A stretch of DNA of 64,000 nucleotides from Apostichopus japonicus. Taxonomy: Eukaryota; Echinodermata; Holothuroidea; Aspidochirotida; Stichopodidae. The stretch lies in assembly GCF_037975245.1 (NCBI RefSeq), contig NC_092572.1:33639989-33703988 (forward strand), written 5' to 3'. Below, piece after piece: positions 37,344 through 51,600 of this stretch (positions are counted from its first letter, which is position 1; each line of letters starts with the position of its first letter). The notes under the pieces are model-generated. The model saw only the letters and a list, made by a program, of their open reading frames with translations. It had not been told where the DNA came from and searched no databases. Both the position numbers and the translations under genes were made by a program.

Positions 37344-37505
37344 GTTATTGGTCATTCACAATCACATGAATAGGCCTAGGTAAATTAGAGTGCGACAGTC
37401 AGAAATTTCCACTGTCGCATTCCAATTTTACAACTACCGTCAGTTTTATCAAGTTTGGGGGTGAGACACCGCCCCCCACAACCCCCATTTTTAGCGACGT
37501 CCTTT
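37344..37505 (-). mobile_element. Solo left end of the element A/B family
   Basis: On the minus strand it starts AGGACGTCGCTAAAAATGGGG and continues with GGTGTCTCACCCCCAAACTT, the 35-nt palindromic block (37388-37422) and the AATAGGCCT segment also seen at 31150. There is no right end, so this is a truncated copy. Confidence 0.75.
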
Positions 37506-38467
37506 TCTTAAACACACGGCGATGCACTCTGTCAGCATTCTTCCTAGTTTAATGTCTATGCATGTCAATCACATTTCCATGCGTCACGTGATTAAACACT
37601 TGTTCAGCTACAGTACATGTCCTCGTACATCACTTGGTTTCCCATTGAAATTATCAAAGAAATGTACCGCTGAAGGTCACCTTGACAATCGGTAAACGTG
37701 CATCTCTGTTTTACAACTATGTTAGCCAAGAAATAACAATTTAGGTTTCTTTCATTTAATTATTTAGAACAGCGCAAATCATCTTGGTTAATTGTTCATA
37801 ATTTTTTTCATAATTATTTTCACACTCAACAAGACTATTGTTTAGCTCATAAATTCCTACAAAATCACGTTGTTTGGGGTTCCTTTGATTAAATCTTATT
37901 TTGAATTTTGATTTTTTTTTAAATCTTGTAACAACAGTGTCGCTTTGACTGTTTAGAATGCGAAATGTTAAGGCTTATGTGGAGTTTAACGCTTAAGTGA
38001 AGAACGGCACAATTGAATAATTTAAGTTAGCGTCGATGAATAAAATGTTTCCTCAACAAAACTACTCTGATATAACTAACACGGTACGTGTTTTTTGCAC
38101 CAAATAGTCGTTATCCTAAGCATTCTAAACAATATCGCGATTTTTAACGATCAATCAATGAACAAAATTAAGACGTTTTACGAATAAAACCACATTTTTG
38201 TACACGATTTACGAAATGACTTACTGATTTGTTAACATCCAAATAGACATTATAGTAATGTTTGCCTTGTTGGAGTCATATTATATCGTTGCATTTCATT
38301 GACATAACTTAGGGTGGTTTTTATTTTCTTCAGTTAAGTGTATTTTTCTTGTAATTGCCTATAAATTTGTTGGGGAATGTAATGTCAAAATAAGAACCTG
38401 CTGTTGGGACGGGTGTTATTTTAGAAGGAAATTCAAAAAAGTGTTGTCAAATATATAAACTCTTAGA
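37506..38467. other. Non-coding; no gene seen
   Basis: AT-rich, without recognised features. Confidence 0.4.
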
Positions 38468-38900
38468 AGAGGTGGGGGGGGGGGTATCAGGAAGGAGTTG
38501 TAGGGTAAAGTCGTTCATTCAATGACAATTGAAGAAAGAGCCATTGATATGACTATGTTATTACTTAAATATGACAACTTGCCTGTTAATATTATACATT
38601 TTTTAGGGGGGGCAATGGGGGGGAAGGTAATGGAGGTTTGAAATAGTTACAATTATTTAGAATGTTAAAGATAAAGAAATGTATTAACTGGTGGAAGGTA
38701 TTCAAACAGTTTTGTCATTGGTGGGGGTATAGGAAGGTAGTAGAGAGGTTAAGTAGTCACGCGATATCAATTAAAGAAAGTATACAATAGATACATTCAG
38801 CTGATTAAATAAACATGACTACTTGTCTAATAATATTAGATGTGGAGGGTTTGAGGTAGTGTGAAATAGACATACAATGTCAAACAACGTAAATGTCTGA
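38468..38900. repeat. Diverged tandem duplication, ~255-bp period
   Basis: Copies begin near 38468 (GGTGGGG then TATCAGGAAGG) and 38722 (GGTGGGGGTATAGGAAGG). They share AATTGAAGAAAG/AATTAAAGAAAG, ATGACAACTTG/ATGACTACTTG and TAATATTA blocks, each followed by a G-rich GGAGGTTTGA/GGAGGGTTTGA segment. The copies are clearly diverged. Confidence 0.6.
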
Positions 38901-40051
38901 TATTTGACAACCGTTTACTATTTAATCGTCACAAATTATCAGTCTAAATTACTAACGATGATAAAGTATCAATCGTATACATTATGAGCGATACGCAGAT
39001 GCTAATAAGAACATCAAACATTTTGCTTTTGTGGTATCATGCTTTTTTATATCCAAATAAATACACAAATTGTTTTACGCCATATTTTTTTTATTTTATG
39101 AAGTAATGGATTGATTAAATCTTTTTAAATTCATATATATTTAAAAGAATTTATGTTTTCGACAAAAAATAATTATCCCTGATTAAGTTTGGAAAAGTTT
39201 CTAATCGTCATATAATCATTTTTCTTTCCCGGCCACGAATATCTTTTTATTTGACAAAAAAATAAATAAAAGAAAAACATTAATCTTTACCATCTTCTCC
39301 ATTATTGAAGAAATTGTGATATGATGAACTCGGACAGATGTGCAGAATACTGAAATTACGTCAACGGTTATCCTTCAAATAATAAGGTCCATGAAAAGAA
39401 AAAAAACTACACGGTTGGTCACGTATGAAAAATGGAACGTGCATTTAAATATGTTACTGGAATTCACCATTATATGTTTGTATTATCAGTTTTGTCATTA
39501 TTATTCAAACCATTTAGGAAAGGAAAAAGACAATAGCCATCGCCTGCCACACTGTTTGCAAATACAAAGATTCAGTTAAAAGGTTTAGCACTGTCGTGGA
39601 GTGCATCTATAGTATTGCAAAACAGAAGTGAACCAATTTTATTTTCTTAATCGTATATATGCATTCCTGGAATTGCAAATGTTTTTCAGACCGTTCCACT
39701 TGCGATTAATATAACTGCGATATGCAAATAGGATGGACTGTGGACGCTGCTTGACTTACAATATTTCAGTAAAGTAGTGTTTTGTCCATAATTGGAGAAA
39801 CAAAGAATTAAAACAAATGGGTTGTGAGCGTCCATTCAATTATCATATAAATATAATAACTTAATCTGATAATTGTAATCCTTTGGCCATAACATGTTGG
39901 AACCAACCGTCAGATACCTAGTGAGTACTGGAAACCACCTGTATTGTAGGTAAAGCTACGCTTCTAAGGCAAGATGTTCGAAACCGGTTAGGAAGGTCTT
40001 AATTCCACTGTTGGCAACTGCCACCTGTATCGAACAATACTAGTTGTCACT
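38901..40051. other. AT-rich non-coding; no gene seen
   Basis: The frame at 39340-39579 has no recognisable homology. A GTTCGAAACC B-box-like string near 39968 lacks a matching A-box and cloverleaf. Confidence 0.4.
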
Positions 40052-41037
40052 CTCGGTAACATACTGTAGGCGTAGGAGGCGGGGAGGCTGGGGGGGGGGG
40101 CTGCAGCCCCCAACCAATTTCTTTTGGTGAAAATTCGGCAATATGCTGAGAATTTTTCGGGCACCTACTGGAAGAATAATAATTTGCAATGTGTTTTTCC
40201 TTTTTTTTTTGGGGGGGGGGGTGAAAATTCCGAAATATGCTGAGAATTAGTCGGGCATATAGTGAAAGAATAATAATTTGCAATGTGTTTTCAATCTTTG
40301 GGTGAAAATTTGGGCAATATGCTGAGAATTTTTCGAGCACCTACTGAAAGAATAATAATTTACATTTTTTTCAATTTTTTTGGTGAAAATTTCGGCAATA
40401 TGCTGAGAATTTTGCGGGCACCTACCAGTGGCGGAGCGTCCATACAGTCAGAGGGGCGGATGCCCCCCTGACAGACTCAAATGGACTGCTGGTGCCCTTT
40501 TCAGCTTTTTACCACTTTTTACTTATATCGCGATTATTAACTTATTTATTGCGCTCCCAAATACCTATTGACATTTGTCACATTTTGTTGGTGCAATTTT
40601 CTGACAAATGGCGATGACACCTATTTATTCTTTGTTTATCTGCAAATTAGCAAGGTCCGGAAAGGGTCTTTTCCGGCGATCTAGGGAGTATCTTTACTCT
40701 AAAAATTTCTGTACGCTCCGCGCCAACCTGTGATGGCGCTCCGCTTAGATAGTGTCAAAAGCGCCCCTACAGACCATTCTCCCCCCCCCCCTGACCAATA
40801 CCTCTAGCTCCGCCACTGGCACCTACTGAAAGAAAGAAGAATTTGAAATGTGTTTTTCAATGGTTAAACTTATATTATTATTATTATTATCATTATTGTT
40901 GTAACGACTTCCCCAATAATTCTAACCAATATGGAAGGGTAATAACTCCGCGCGCGAAAAAAAATTGGTTATATTTTTCGGGCAAGTCGTTACAGCCCCC
41001 CAAATCAAATGAGGCTCCTACGCCTGTACTCGGTAAC
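40052..41037. mobile_element. DNA element C with 9-bp flanking repeat, host of nested element D
   Basis: The element spans 40061-41028 (968 bp including the nested copy). CTCGGTAAC occurs on both sides (40052-40060 and 41029-41037). The inverted ends share AGGCGTAGGAG: the left side reads TACTGTAGGCGTAGGAG and the right reverse complement TACAGGCGTAGGAGCC. Inside are five imperfect tandem units of about 80-85 bp with GCAATATGCTGAGAATTTT. An imperfect palindrome lies at about 40897-40995, with GTAACGACTT and AAGTCGTTAC arms. The right part is shared with elements A and B. hAT-like by its duplication size; superfamily not certain. Confidence 0.8.
40418..40826. mobile_element. hAT MITE D, nested in element C
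   Basis: The 393-bp element (40426-40818) has 12-bp inverted ends CAGTGGCGGAGC and a perfect 8-bp duplication GCACCTAC (40418-40425 and 40819-40826). Removing it restores the GCACCTACTGAAAG continuity of element C's internal repeat, so D inserted after C. It has a G-rich left side, a C-run before the right end and the paired-hairpin module at 40657-40752. Confidence 0.92.
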
Positions 41038-42806
41038 CACGTCATACACCCACAACAATGTCACTTTCCGTGTTTAACACTTCCGGTATCCACGCCATAC
41101 TCCATCTGAGAATGGTGATAATGCTATTATCCACACGACTTATTATATACGCATAGCATAGCGTAATATTTAGTCGATGCAAAATAAAAGTGAATTGGTT
41201 GGATTCAAGCGCACAATCTGTTTATGACTACGAATGTAACCTTTATATCGATTGACTTTAAATTTCCGCCTTTTCTTTGAAATCGCGCTCAGACAGCACG
41301 TACGTATAGCTAAATTACTTCCTTTTCGAGAGTACCTAAACAATGTGATAAGGCAAGAAGGGAAGCGTTCAGATTGACCTCAAAATGAAAGTATCTATTA
41401 AATACAGTTCCATTACGTTTATCAAATAATATCACGGGTTACACAATGAAATGCTCACTGGCGTTATAATAGCGACAGATGTTACTTTCAGATTTTGCAT
41501 TTGGATAATTTACCTTAAGTTTATTTATTTTTTTTAATCTGTTAAATTGTTGTTTGTTTAACTAATATGATTCTCATTTATATTTTGATATCAGAAAGCT
41601 AGATATTTTTGTTATAGAAAATGATCGTCTGCGTTGAAATATAAACCCAGCGACGTCCTTAGTTGCAGGCAAACATAAATCCTGAACCGTTGAAAAATTG
41701 TTTATCACACAGCGAGTATTAGTCGTAAGGCAAAGCAAATTTTCAGTACGTTTGAAAACTTCGTCAGCCCGTAATTGCAAGACTGGGTTTAAGGGACCAA
41801 CTTTAAATGAAATTTATCCCCTTAAAATGTTTGCACAATATCGTAAATGGTACCACAATCAGAAAATTTTGAAATCAACGAACCCACAAAATCAACACAT
41901 TTGCTACAATTGTTGTTAGATCCGGGGATTCTACGACTGTACCAATGAGCTCGACTTATTAATAGATGTACGTTTATTAAGTTTTCTTGGTTGCTATATT
42001 ACTTTGATTGTGTTAAAAGTCGACTTGTAAGTTGCTACCACAGCTATTCCTATCAGTGAATTTTAGTTAGACTAGAGGTCAGTTATGACTGCAGACTCCA
42101 GGCTACATATTTGTAAATTATCTCTTCGGTCGCTTTACTGATTTACACTTGCAACAAAATATACTTGATCATTATAAAGAGGGACCTAACATAAACGTGT
42201 TACGAATTCAGTTCGTACAAGAGCATGTTATCGTTTATTTAGCCTTGTGTAATATTACTACGAATACAGAGATTTTGGAAGTGAATCATCTTGATACATA
42301 ATCACTGGTCGACTTCAAATCATCTGCAAAGAAAATATTCAGATTAAAACGTTGGAAGTATAGAACTTTCCAGTCATTAGCAAAGGCTTTAACTATCGCA
42401 AATGTTATTTTCGTCAAGTCTAGCCTACCATATCATACCATACCTAGGTATATCATATTACATACACAACTAAAGTCTTATCACTATACTGTTTGTTCAA
42501 TTCCACGTCTTTGATTGTCTATTTTACAGGTTATAGAATTTTATAAACAGAATGTTAGCTATTCGTATCATCGTATGCTTGTTCAGAACTGATCTCAAGA
42601 TGTTCGACATTGTCCGGTTTCAATTTTTGAAACTTATCGTGATAATATTTGGATACCGGATGAAAAAGGTAATTGAGTATACTCAGGAAACGATGTGAAC
42701 TTTCCATGTAGTTGTTTCAAGCTACACACTGTTATGCGCACAATGGCGTATTACTTGAGCCCATAGAAGGTAATACACTAGATCAGTCAGTGTGTATTGA
42801 CTTGTA

Positions 42807-42809
<3 letters not shown>
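41038..42809. other. Non-coding; no gene seen
   Basis: Frames at 41574-41780 (minus) and 41698-41919 (plus) overlap and have no homology. An isolated AAGGACGTCGCTGGG (minus, about 41648-41663) resembles the tip of the A/B elements. Confidence 0.4.
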
Positions 42810-42885
<76 letters not shown>

Positions 42886-42908
42886 ATATATATATCTATA
42901 TCTATATA

Positions 42909-42951
<43 letters not shown>

Positions 42952-42972
42952 ATATATATATATATATATATA

Positions 42973-43041
<69 letters not shown>

Positions 43042-43042
43042 T
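42810..43042. repeat. (TA)n microsatellite
   Basis: About 230 bp of TA dinucleotides, interrupted by TCTATA units and one TGTGTGTGTA. Frames across it (alternating Tyr-Ile) are artefacts. Confidence 0.97.
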
Positions 43043-44132
43043 TAATGGAAACTGGAAACTTCTCGAAACAGGAAACTATCTGTCCAGGGGTTGTAATACT
43101 TTGATTCTACAGGAAGTAATGAAGACATGTTGTGTCATTCCATACTGTGTGTGTATGTGGATTACATTATAACACATCGTAACAGGGATAAGCATGATGA
43201 ACCGTTCCGCCATTTTGTAATGTTAAATTTTAGAATCTGGAAAGTAAACGAAATATTCCAGGAGAGAAAATCGTCGTAGAAGAAATATTTAATTGACAAT
43301 CAAAGAGAAAAATCACATTTCCATCCAGTTTTAATAAAATAAAAAAAATCACAGTAATAGACTGCAGAGCGAGATGACGTTAGTTTCTACCTTAACGTAA
43401 CAAGTAGGTTTGATTCGTATGCCCAGTCTATGCTGTACATTGCAAGAGGAGCTGTTTGATTTCAACTCAACCATAATGATGTCAAATGACCGTGACGTAG
43501 CAAGTTCCATATAGTGAAATGAATACATGATATAGTTACATGTGTTTTATAACATTTATATCGTGATTCAAGCTGAAACTGATATGAAACTGTAAAATAT
43601 TGTAAAGTAACTGTATGGTATGAATAACACTTAATTTAATTCATTTGTTTAACCACAACTGCACGATTACAACATATATTACTTTATTAAGTTACACTTA
43701 TACAAGAAAACTACTGCATGGAGCCTATTGTGCTTGTAATGTATTGCATTGTACATAAAACTCGTGACTATGTTACATTGTACTTTAATTAGAGAAGTAA
43801 TACGAAGATGTTAATAAAGAGTTAAAAGATGCAGTAAACTAAAACACCTTAAGGAATTAAATGAAAAGTGAAATACTGAGAGCATACCATTGCACACAAG
43901 GCTTACTTAATGTACAGAACATTATCAGCATTAATTATCATATTCAATCTTGTTAAATTATGTAAGCTCACGTGATCATATTGTCTTAAAAGCGAAGGCT
44001 TTACTTAGGACTATAATAACAACGTAGGGTAAATGAAGGCGATAAAATATTAACAAGAGCCCAACGGTCACTATGGTTCCTTGGTAAGTGGAATATTAAA
44101 ATGCTGTATGCCATCACTCATTATCATACTAT
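43043..44132. other. Non-coding; no gene seen
   Basis: AT-rich, without recognised features. Confidence 0.4.
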
Positions 44133-44690
44133 TTATGCCTACATGTACCAGCTACTAACCAACAACTGTATTCCAAGTTTGGATACAATCAGATATACTT
44201 AAAGGTTGTAGATTTATTGCAATAACAAATGTTGGACCTTCCAAAATATTGGGCCCAATAATAAAAGTTTGCCCTCAAATGATCCCAAAAATATTGCTCC
44301 CACAAATTCGGGTCCAAAGAACTTTGAAAATGAAAGTAAGGGCCTGCCGGCCCAAAAATAGGCCCTGAATAATTGGGTCCAGATCGCCTACATGTACCAG
44401 CTATTAACCAACAACTGTTTACCAAGTTTGGCTACATCCCGAGTTACGGTTGCGGTGTTGTTGCAATGGAGAAAAATGTGTGCTCATATGGTCCCAAATT
44501 ATTGGGCTCCAAAAATTCGGGCCCAGAGAAGTTGCCTAAAATGCATTTTAGTTGGAAATAAAATTTGGTTCCACCAGCTAAAAAATGGGTCCGGAACTGT
44601 TTGGAGCCCAGACATTAACCAGCAACTGTATACCAAGTTTGGCTGCAATCCGACTTCGGGTTGCGGAGTTATTGCAAAGTAAAACGTTTG
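44133..44690. repeat. Three-copy local repeat (ACCAACAACTGT motif) with GGGCCCAAT palindromes
   Basis: CTACATGTACCAGCTA and the following CCAACAACTGTNTNCCAAG recur at about 44140 and 44390; a third copy at about 44618 keeps the ACCAGCAACTGTATACCAAG part. Between copies are segments full of GGGCCC/GGTCCAAATTATT-like words, including the palindrome ATTGGGCCCAAT near 44248. Frames run through it but are not conserved between copies. Confidence 0.6.
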
Positions 44691-45662
44691 TAGGTTTGAC
44701 ACCATAACCCTATTAATATAAGGTCAGCTCTATAAAATTGGGCACACCTTTTATCTACATAACAAGTATGACAAATACCCATCACTCCGTTGTTGAGTCA
44801 CAGACGCACACATACACGCACACGCCATCACCATCGCATATATTCCTTTTGCCTTCGATAAGGAATCAAAAGTTGGTATGCATTAACCTATGTGTATTTG
44901 CAATTAATGGATATTGTCATCATCACATACCCTAAACCAATGTTGTGATCCTTTCCAATCCAAAGTCAAACGAAGGAAGAAAATACATAAGAAAAATGGA
45001 ACATTTTGCTGTCAGTGTGCAACTATGACGTCACACCTGTTTGCTTCAAGTTCACTTTGGTACAAACTGTTACATTTTAAGCTATCGATATCTCCAAAAC
45101 GCAATGTAGGAATTGGATTCAAATTTCACCAGGATGCTTAGTATATAATTTTCTTTAATAAGTCAAAATATACATTTTCCTTTTATCCTTTTAAGATTAT
45201 CGACGTTACAGTCTCTTTTGCGTCAAAATATAAAGAACACTTCAACAGACAGTTTTCAAAATGTAGCAAACGTTTATAGTAAGCAATTGAAAAATAAGAA
45301 TATGATATCCATTAAAAGCCCTAAAAATAATGGGAAACTGTCTATCTCATTAATTTCTGTAGTAATGTTAAAAATCCTATATCGATGTTATGTTATCATA
45401 CCTGGAGAGATTGAACTAATTGCGCATGATCAAAAGCATCCCTAACTGCACTGTTACTAATGAAATGTTAGTGTTAACACTAAATAGAAACTTTACTATG
45501 TTTCTTTGTCGGTGAAATGTTTTTAGCGTTCATGTAATATTCTTCGTACGCTGATGGGATCAGTTAATACAACATCAGTAAAGTGTTAGTCTGGAAAGGG
45601 TGGGGGTGGTAAGGGAGGTAAAGAGATGTGGGTCTGGAATTTGGATGAATTCATATCATTAT
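44691..45662. other. Non-coding flank of the satellite
   Basis: It holds a short CACACA stretch near 44806-44822 and a G-rich block at 45595-45640 just before the array. I see no gene. Confidence 0.4.
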
Positions 45663-48600
45663 GATTTATGGTTACTGCACATTCGATTTATCGGTATCGC
45701 ACATTCGATTTATCGGTACCGCACATTCGAAATATCGGTATCGTAAATTCAATTTATCGGTATCCCACAATCGATTTATCGGTACCGCACAATTGATTTA
45801 TGGTTACTGCACATTCGATTTATCGGTATCGCACATTCGATTTATCGGTACCGCACACGATATATAGTTTACGCACATTCCATTTATGGGTCCCGCACAA
45901 TCGATTTATCGGTACCGCACATTCGATTGATCGGTCTCGCATATTCTATTCATAGGTATCGTAAATTCGATTTATCGGTACCGCAAATTTGATTTATCGG
46001 TATCGCACATTCTATTATCAGTCCCGCACAATCGATTTATCGGTACAGCACTTTCGATTTATCGGTACCGCACATTCGAAATATCGGTATCGTAAATTCA
46101 ATTTATCGGTATCCCACAATCGATTTATCGGTACCGCACAATTGATTTATCAGTACCGCACATTCGATTTATCGGTATCGTAAATTCAATTTATCGGTAT
46201 CCCACATTCGATTTGTCGGTATCGCACATTCGACTTATCGGTACCGCACATTCGATTTATCGGTACCGCATATCTATTAATCGGTATCGCACATTCGATT
46301 GATCGGTACCGCACAATCGATTTATCGGAACCGCACATTCGATTTATCGGTATCGCATATTCGATTTATTGGTATCGCACATTCGATTTATCGGTACGGC
46401 ACATTCGATTAATTGGAACCGCTCATTCGATTTATCGGTATCGCACATTCGATTAATCGGTATCGGATGTTCGATTTATCGGTATCGCAATTCGATTAAT
46501 CGGTATCTCACATTCGATTTATCGGTACCGCACAATCGATATATCGGTACCGCATATACGATAAATCGGTACCGCACAATCGAATTATCTGTAGGGCACA
46601 TTCGATTTATCGGTACAGCACATTCGGTTAATGGGAATCGCACATTCGATTTATCGGTATCGCATGATCGATTTATCGTTATCGCATATTCGATTTATCG
46701 GTAACGCAGATTCTACTAATCGGTATCGCACATACTATTTATCGGTATTGCAATTTGATTAATCAATATCGCAGGTTCGAATTATCGGTACCGCACTTTC
46801 GATTTATCGGTACCGCACAATCGATTTATCGGTATCGCATGATCGATTTATCGTTATCGCATATTCGATTTATCGGTAACGCAGATTCTACTAATCGGTA
46901 TCGCACATTCTATTTATCGGTATTGCAATTTGATTAATCGGTATCGCAGGTTCGATTTATCGGTACCGCACTTTCGATTTATCGGTACCGCACAATCGAT
47001 TTATCGGTATCGCATGATCGATTTATCGTTATTGCATATTCGATTTATCGGTAACGCAGATTCTACTAATCGGTATCGCACATTCTATTAATCGGTATTG
47101 CAATTTGAATAATCGGTATCGCAGGTTCGAATTATCGGTATTCGATTCAATTAATCGGTATTCGATTCAATTAATCGGTATCGCAGGTTCGATTTATCTG
47201 TACCGCAAATTCGATTTATCGGTACCGCACAATCGATTGATCGGTACCGCACATTCGATTTATCGGTACCGCACAATCGATTTATTTGTACCGCACATTC
47301 TATTAATCGGTATCGCACGTCCGATTTATCGGTACCTCACTTTCTATTCTTCAGTACCGCACATTCGATTAATCGGTATCGTAAATTCGATTTATCGGTA
47401 TCGCATAATCGATTTATCGTAATCGCACATTCGATTTATCGGTACTGCACTTTCGATTTATCGTTATCACACATTCTATTTATCGGTACCGCACATTCTA
47501 TTTATCGGTATGCACATTCGATTTATTAGTACCGCACATTCGATTAATCGGTACAGCACAATCGATTTATCGGTACCGCACTTTCTATTTATCGGTATCG
47601 CACAATCGATTGATCGGTACCGCACATTCGATTTATCGGTACCGCACAATCGATTTATTAGTACCGCACATTCGATTAATCGGTATCGCACGTTCGATTT
47701 ATCGGTACCGCACTTTCGATTTATCGGTACCGCACAATCGATTGATCGGTACCGCACATTCGATTTATCGGTACCGCTTATTCGATTTATCGGTACCGCA
47801 CTATCGAATTATCGGTACCGCACATTCGATTTATCGGTATCGTTAATTAATTTTTATCAGTATCGTGCATTCGATTTATCGGTCCCGCACAATCGATTTA
47901 TCGGTACCGCATTTGATTAATCGGTATCGTAAATTCGATTTGTCGGTATTGCACTTTAGATTTATCGTTATCGCACATTCGATTTATCGGTACCGCACAT
48001 TCTATTTATCGGTACCGCACATTCGATTTATCGGTATTCGATTCTATTAATCGGTATCGCAGGTTCGATTAATCGGTACCGCATTTTTGATTTATCGGTA
48101 CCGCACAATCGATTGTTCGGTACCGCACATTCGATTTATCGGTACCGCACATTCGATTTATCGGTACCGCACATTCGATTTATCGGTACCGCACATTCGA
48201 TTTATCGGTATCGCACATTCGATTTATTAGTACCGCACAATCGATTTATCGTTACCGCACAATCGATTAATCGGTATCGCAGGTTCGATTTATCGGTACC
48301 GCACTTTCTATTTATCGGTACCGCAAATTCGATTCATCGGTTTCGTAAATTCAATTTATCGTTATCGCACATTCGATTTATCGGTATCACACATTTGATT
48401 TATCGGTACCGCAGATTCGATTAATCGGTATCGCACATTCGATTTATCGTTACCGCACTTTCGATTGATCGGTACCACACAATCGATTTATCGGTCTCGC
48501 ACATTCGATTTATCGGTACCACACAATCGATTTATCGGTACAGCATATTCGATAAATCTGTACCGCACAATCGAATTATCGGTACCGCATCGATTTATCG

Positions 48601-51600
48601 GTAACGTAAATTCATTTTATCGGTATCGCGCATTCGATTTATCGGTCCCGCACAATCGATTTATCGGTACCGCATTTGATTCATCGGTACCGTATATTCG
48701 ATTTATCGGTATCGTAAATTCATTTTATCGGTATCGCGCATTCGATTTATCGGTATCGCAGGTTCTATTTATCGGTACCGCACATTCGATTTATCGGTAC
48801 CGCACATTCGATTAATCGGTATCGCACGTTCGATTTATCGGTACCGCACTTTCTATTTATCGGTACCGCACATTCGATTAATCGGTATCGTATATTCGAT
48901 TTATCGGTATCGCACATTCGATTTATCGGTATCGCACATTCGATTTATCGGTACCGCACAATTGATTTATCGGTACCACAATACGAATTAATCGGTCTCG
49001 CACATTCGATTTATCGATACCGCACAATCGATTTATCGGTACCGCTTATTCTATAAATCGGTACCGCACAATCGAATTATTGGTACCGCACATTCGATTT
49101 ATCGGTATCGTTAATTCATTTTTATCGGTATCGCGCAATCGATTTATCGGTACCGCATGTGATTTATCGGTATCGTAAATTCGATTTATCGGTATTGCAC
49201 TTTCGATTTATCGTTATCGCACATTCGATTTATCGGTACCGCACATTCTATTTATCGGTACCGCACATTCGATTTATCGGTATTCGATTCGATTAATCGG
49301 TATCGCAGGTTCAATTTATCGGTACCGCATTTTCGATTTATCGGTACCGCACAATCGATTGATCGGTACCGCACAATCGATTTATCGGTACCTCACATTC
49401 GATTTATCGGTACAGCACATTCGATATCGGTATCGCACATTTGATTTATTGGTACCGCACAATCGATTTATCGGTACCGCACAATCGATTTATCGTTATC
49501 GCACATTCGATTTATCGGTATCGCACAATCGATTTATCGGTACCGCACAATCGATTTATCGGTACCGCACAATCGATTTATTTGTACCGCACATTCTATT
49601 AATCGGTATCGCACTTTCGATTTATCGGTACCGCACATTCGATTTATCGGTACAGCACATTCGATATCGGTATCGTAAATTCAATTTATCGGTATCCCAC
49701 ATTCGATTTGTCGGTATCGCACATTCGTTTTATCGGTACCGCACAATCGATTTATTTGTACCGCACATTCTAATAATCGGTATCGCACTTTCGATTTATC
49801 GGTACCGCACTTTCTATTTATCGGTACCGCACTTTCTATTCATCGGTACCGCACATTCGATTCATCGGTATCGTAAATTCGATTTATCGTTATCGCACAT
49901 TCGATTTATCGGTATCGCACAATGGATTTATCGGTACCGCAGGTTCGATTTATCGGTACCGCACAATCCATTTATTTGTACCGCACATTCTATTAATCGG
50001 TATCGCACTTTCGATTTATCGGTACCGCACAATCGATTAATCGATATCGCAGGTTCGATTTATCGGTACCGCACTTTCTATTTATCGGTACCGCAAATTC
50101 GATTCATCGGTTTCGTAAATTCAATTTATCGTTATCGCACATTCGATTTATCGGTATCACACATTTGATTTATCGGTATCGCAGATTCGATTAATCGGTA
50201 TCGCACATTCGATTTATCGTTACCGCATTTTCGATTGATCGGTACCACACAATCGATTTATCGGTCTCGCACATTCGATTTATCGGTACCACACAATCGA
50301 TTTATCGGTACAGCATATTCGATAAATCTGTACCGCACAATCGAATTATCGGTACCGCATCGATTTATCGGTAACGTAAATTCATTTTATCGGTATCGCG
50401 CATTCGATTTATCGGTCCCGCACAATCGATTTATCGGTACCGCATTTGATTTATCGGTACCGTATATTCGATTTATCGGTATCGTAAATTCATTTTATCG
50501 GTATCGCGCATTCGATTTATCGGTATCGCAGGTTCTATTTATCGGTACCGCAAATTCGATTTATCGGTACCGCACAATCGATTGATCGGTACCGCACATT
50601 CGATTTATCGGTACCGCACTTTCGATTTATCGGTACCGCACAATCGATTTATCGGTATCGCATGATCGATTTATCGTTATTGCATATTCGATTTATCGGT
50701 AACGCAGATTCTACTAATCGGTATCGCACATTCTATTAATCGGTATTGCAATTTGAATAATCGGTATCGCAGGTTCGAATTATCGGTATTCGATTCAATT
50801 AATCGGCATTCGATTCAATTAATCGGTATCGCAGGTTCGATTTATCTGTACCGCAAATTCGATTTATCGGTACCGCACAATCGATTGATCGGTACCGCAC
50901 ATTCGATTTATCGGTACCGCACAATCGATTTATTTGTACCGCACATTCTATTAATCGGTATCGCACTTCCGATTTATCGGTACCTCACTTTCTATTCACC
51001 AGTACCGCACATTCGATTAATCGGTATCGTAAATTCGATTTATCGGTATCGCATGATCGATTTATCGTTATCGCACATTCGATTTATCGGTACCGCACAT
51101 TCGATTTATCGGTACCGCATTTTCGATTGACCGGTACCGCACAATCGTTTTATCGGTCTCGCACATTCGATTTATCGGTGCCACACAATCGATATATCGG
51201 TACCGCATATACGATAAATTGGTACCTCACAATCGAATATCGGTAGCGCACATTCGATTTATCGGTACCGCACATTCGGTTTATGGGTATCGCACATTCG
51301 ATTTATCGGTATCGCATGATCGATTTATCGGTATCGCACATTCGATTTATCGGTATTGCAATTTGATTAATCGGTATCGCAGGTTCGATCTATCGGTACC
51401 GCACTTTCGATTTATCGGTACAGCACAATCGATTAATCGGTACCGCACATTCGATTTATCGGTACCGCACATTCTATTAATCGGCACAGCACATTCGATT
51501 TATCGGTATCGAACATTTGATTAATTGGTACCGCACAATCGATTTATCGGTATTGCACATTCGATTTATCGGTATCGTAAATTCGATTTATCGGTACCGC

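Noticed and set aside
39940-40010. tRNA candidate with GTTCGAAACC
   Set aside because: Only a B-box-like string; no acceptor stem or A-box at the right distance.
42797-43172. Tyr-Ile repeat proteins
   Set aside because: They are translations of the TA microsatellite.
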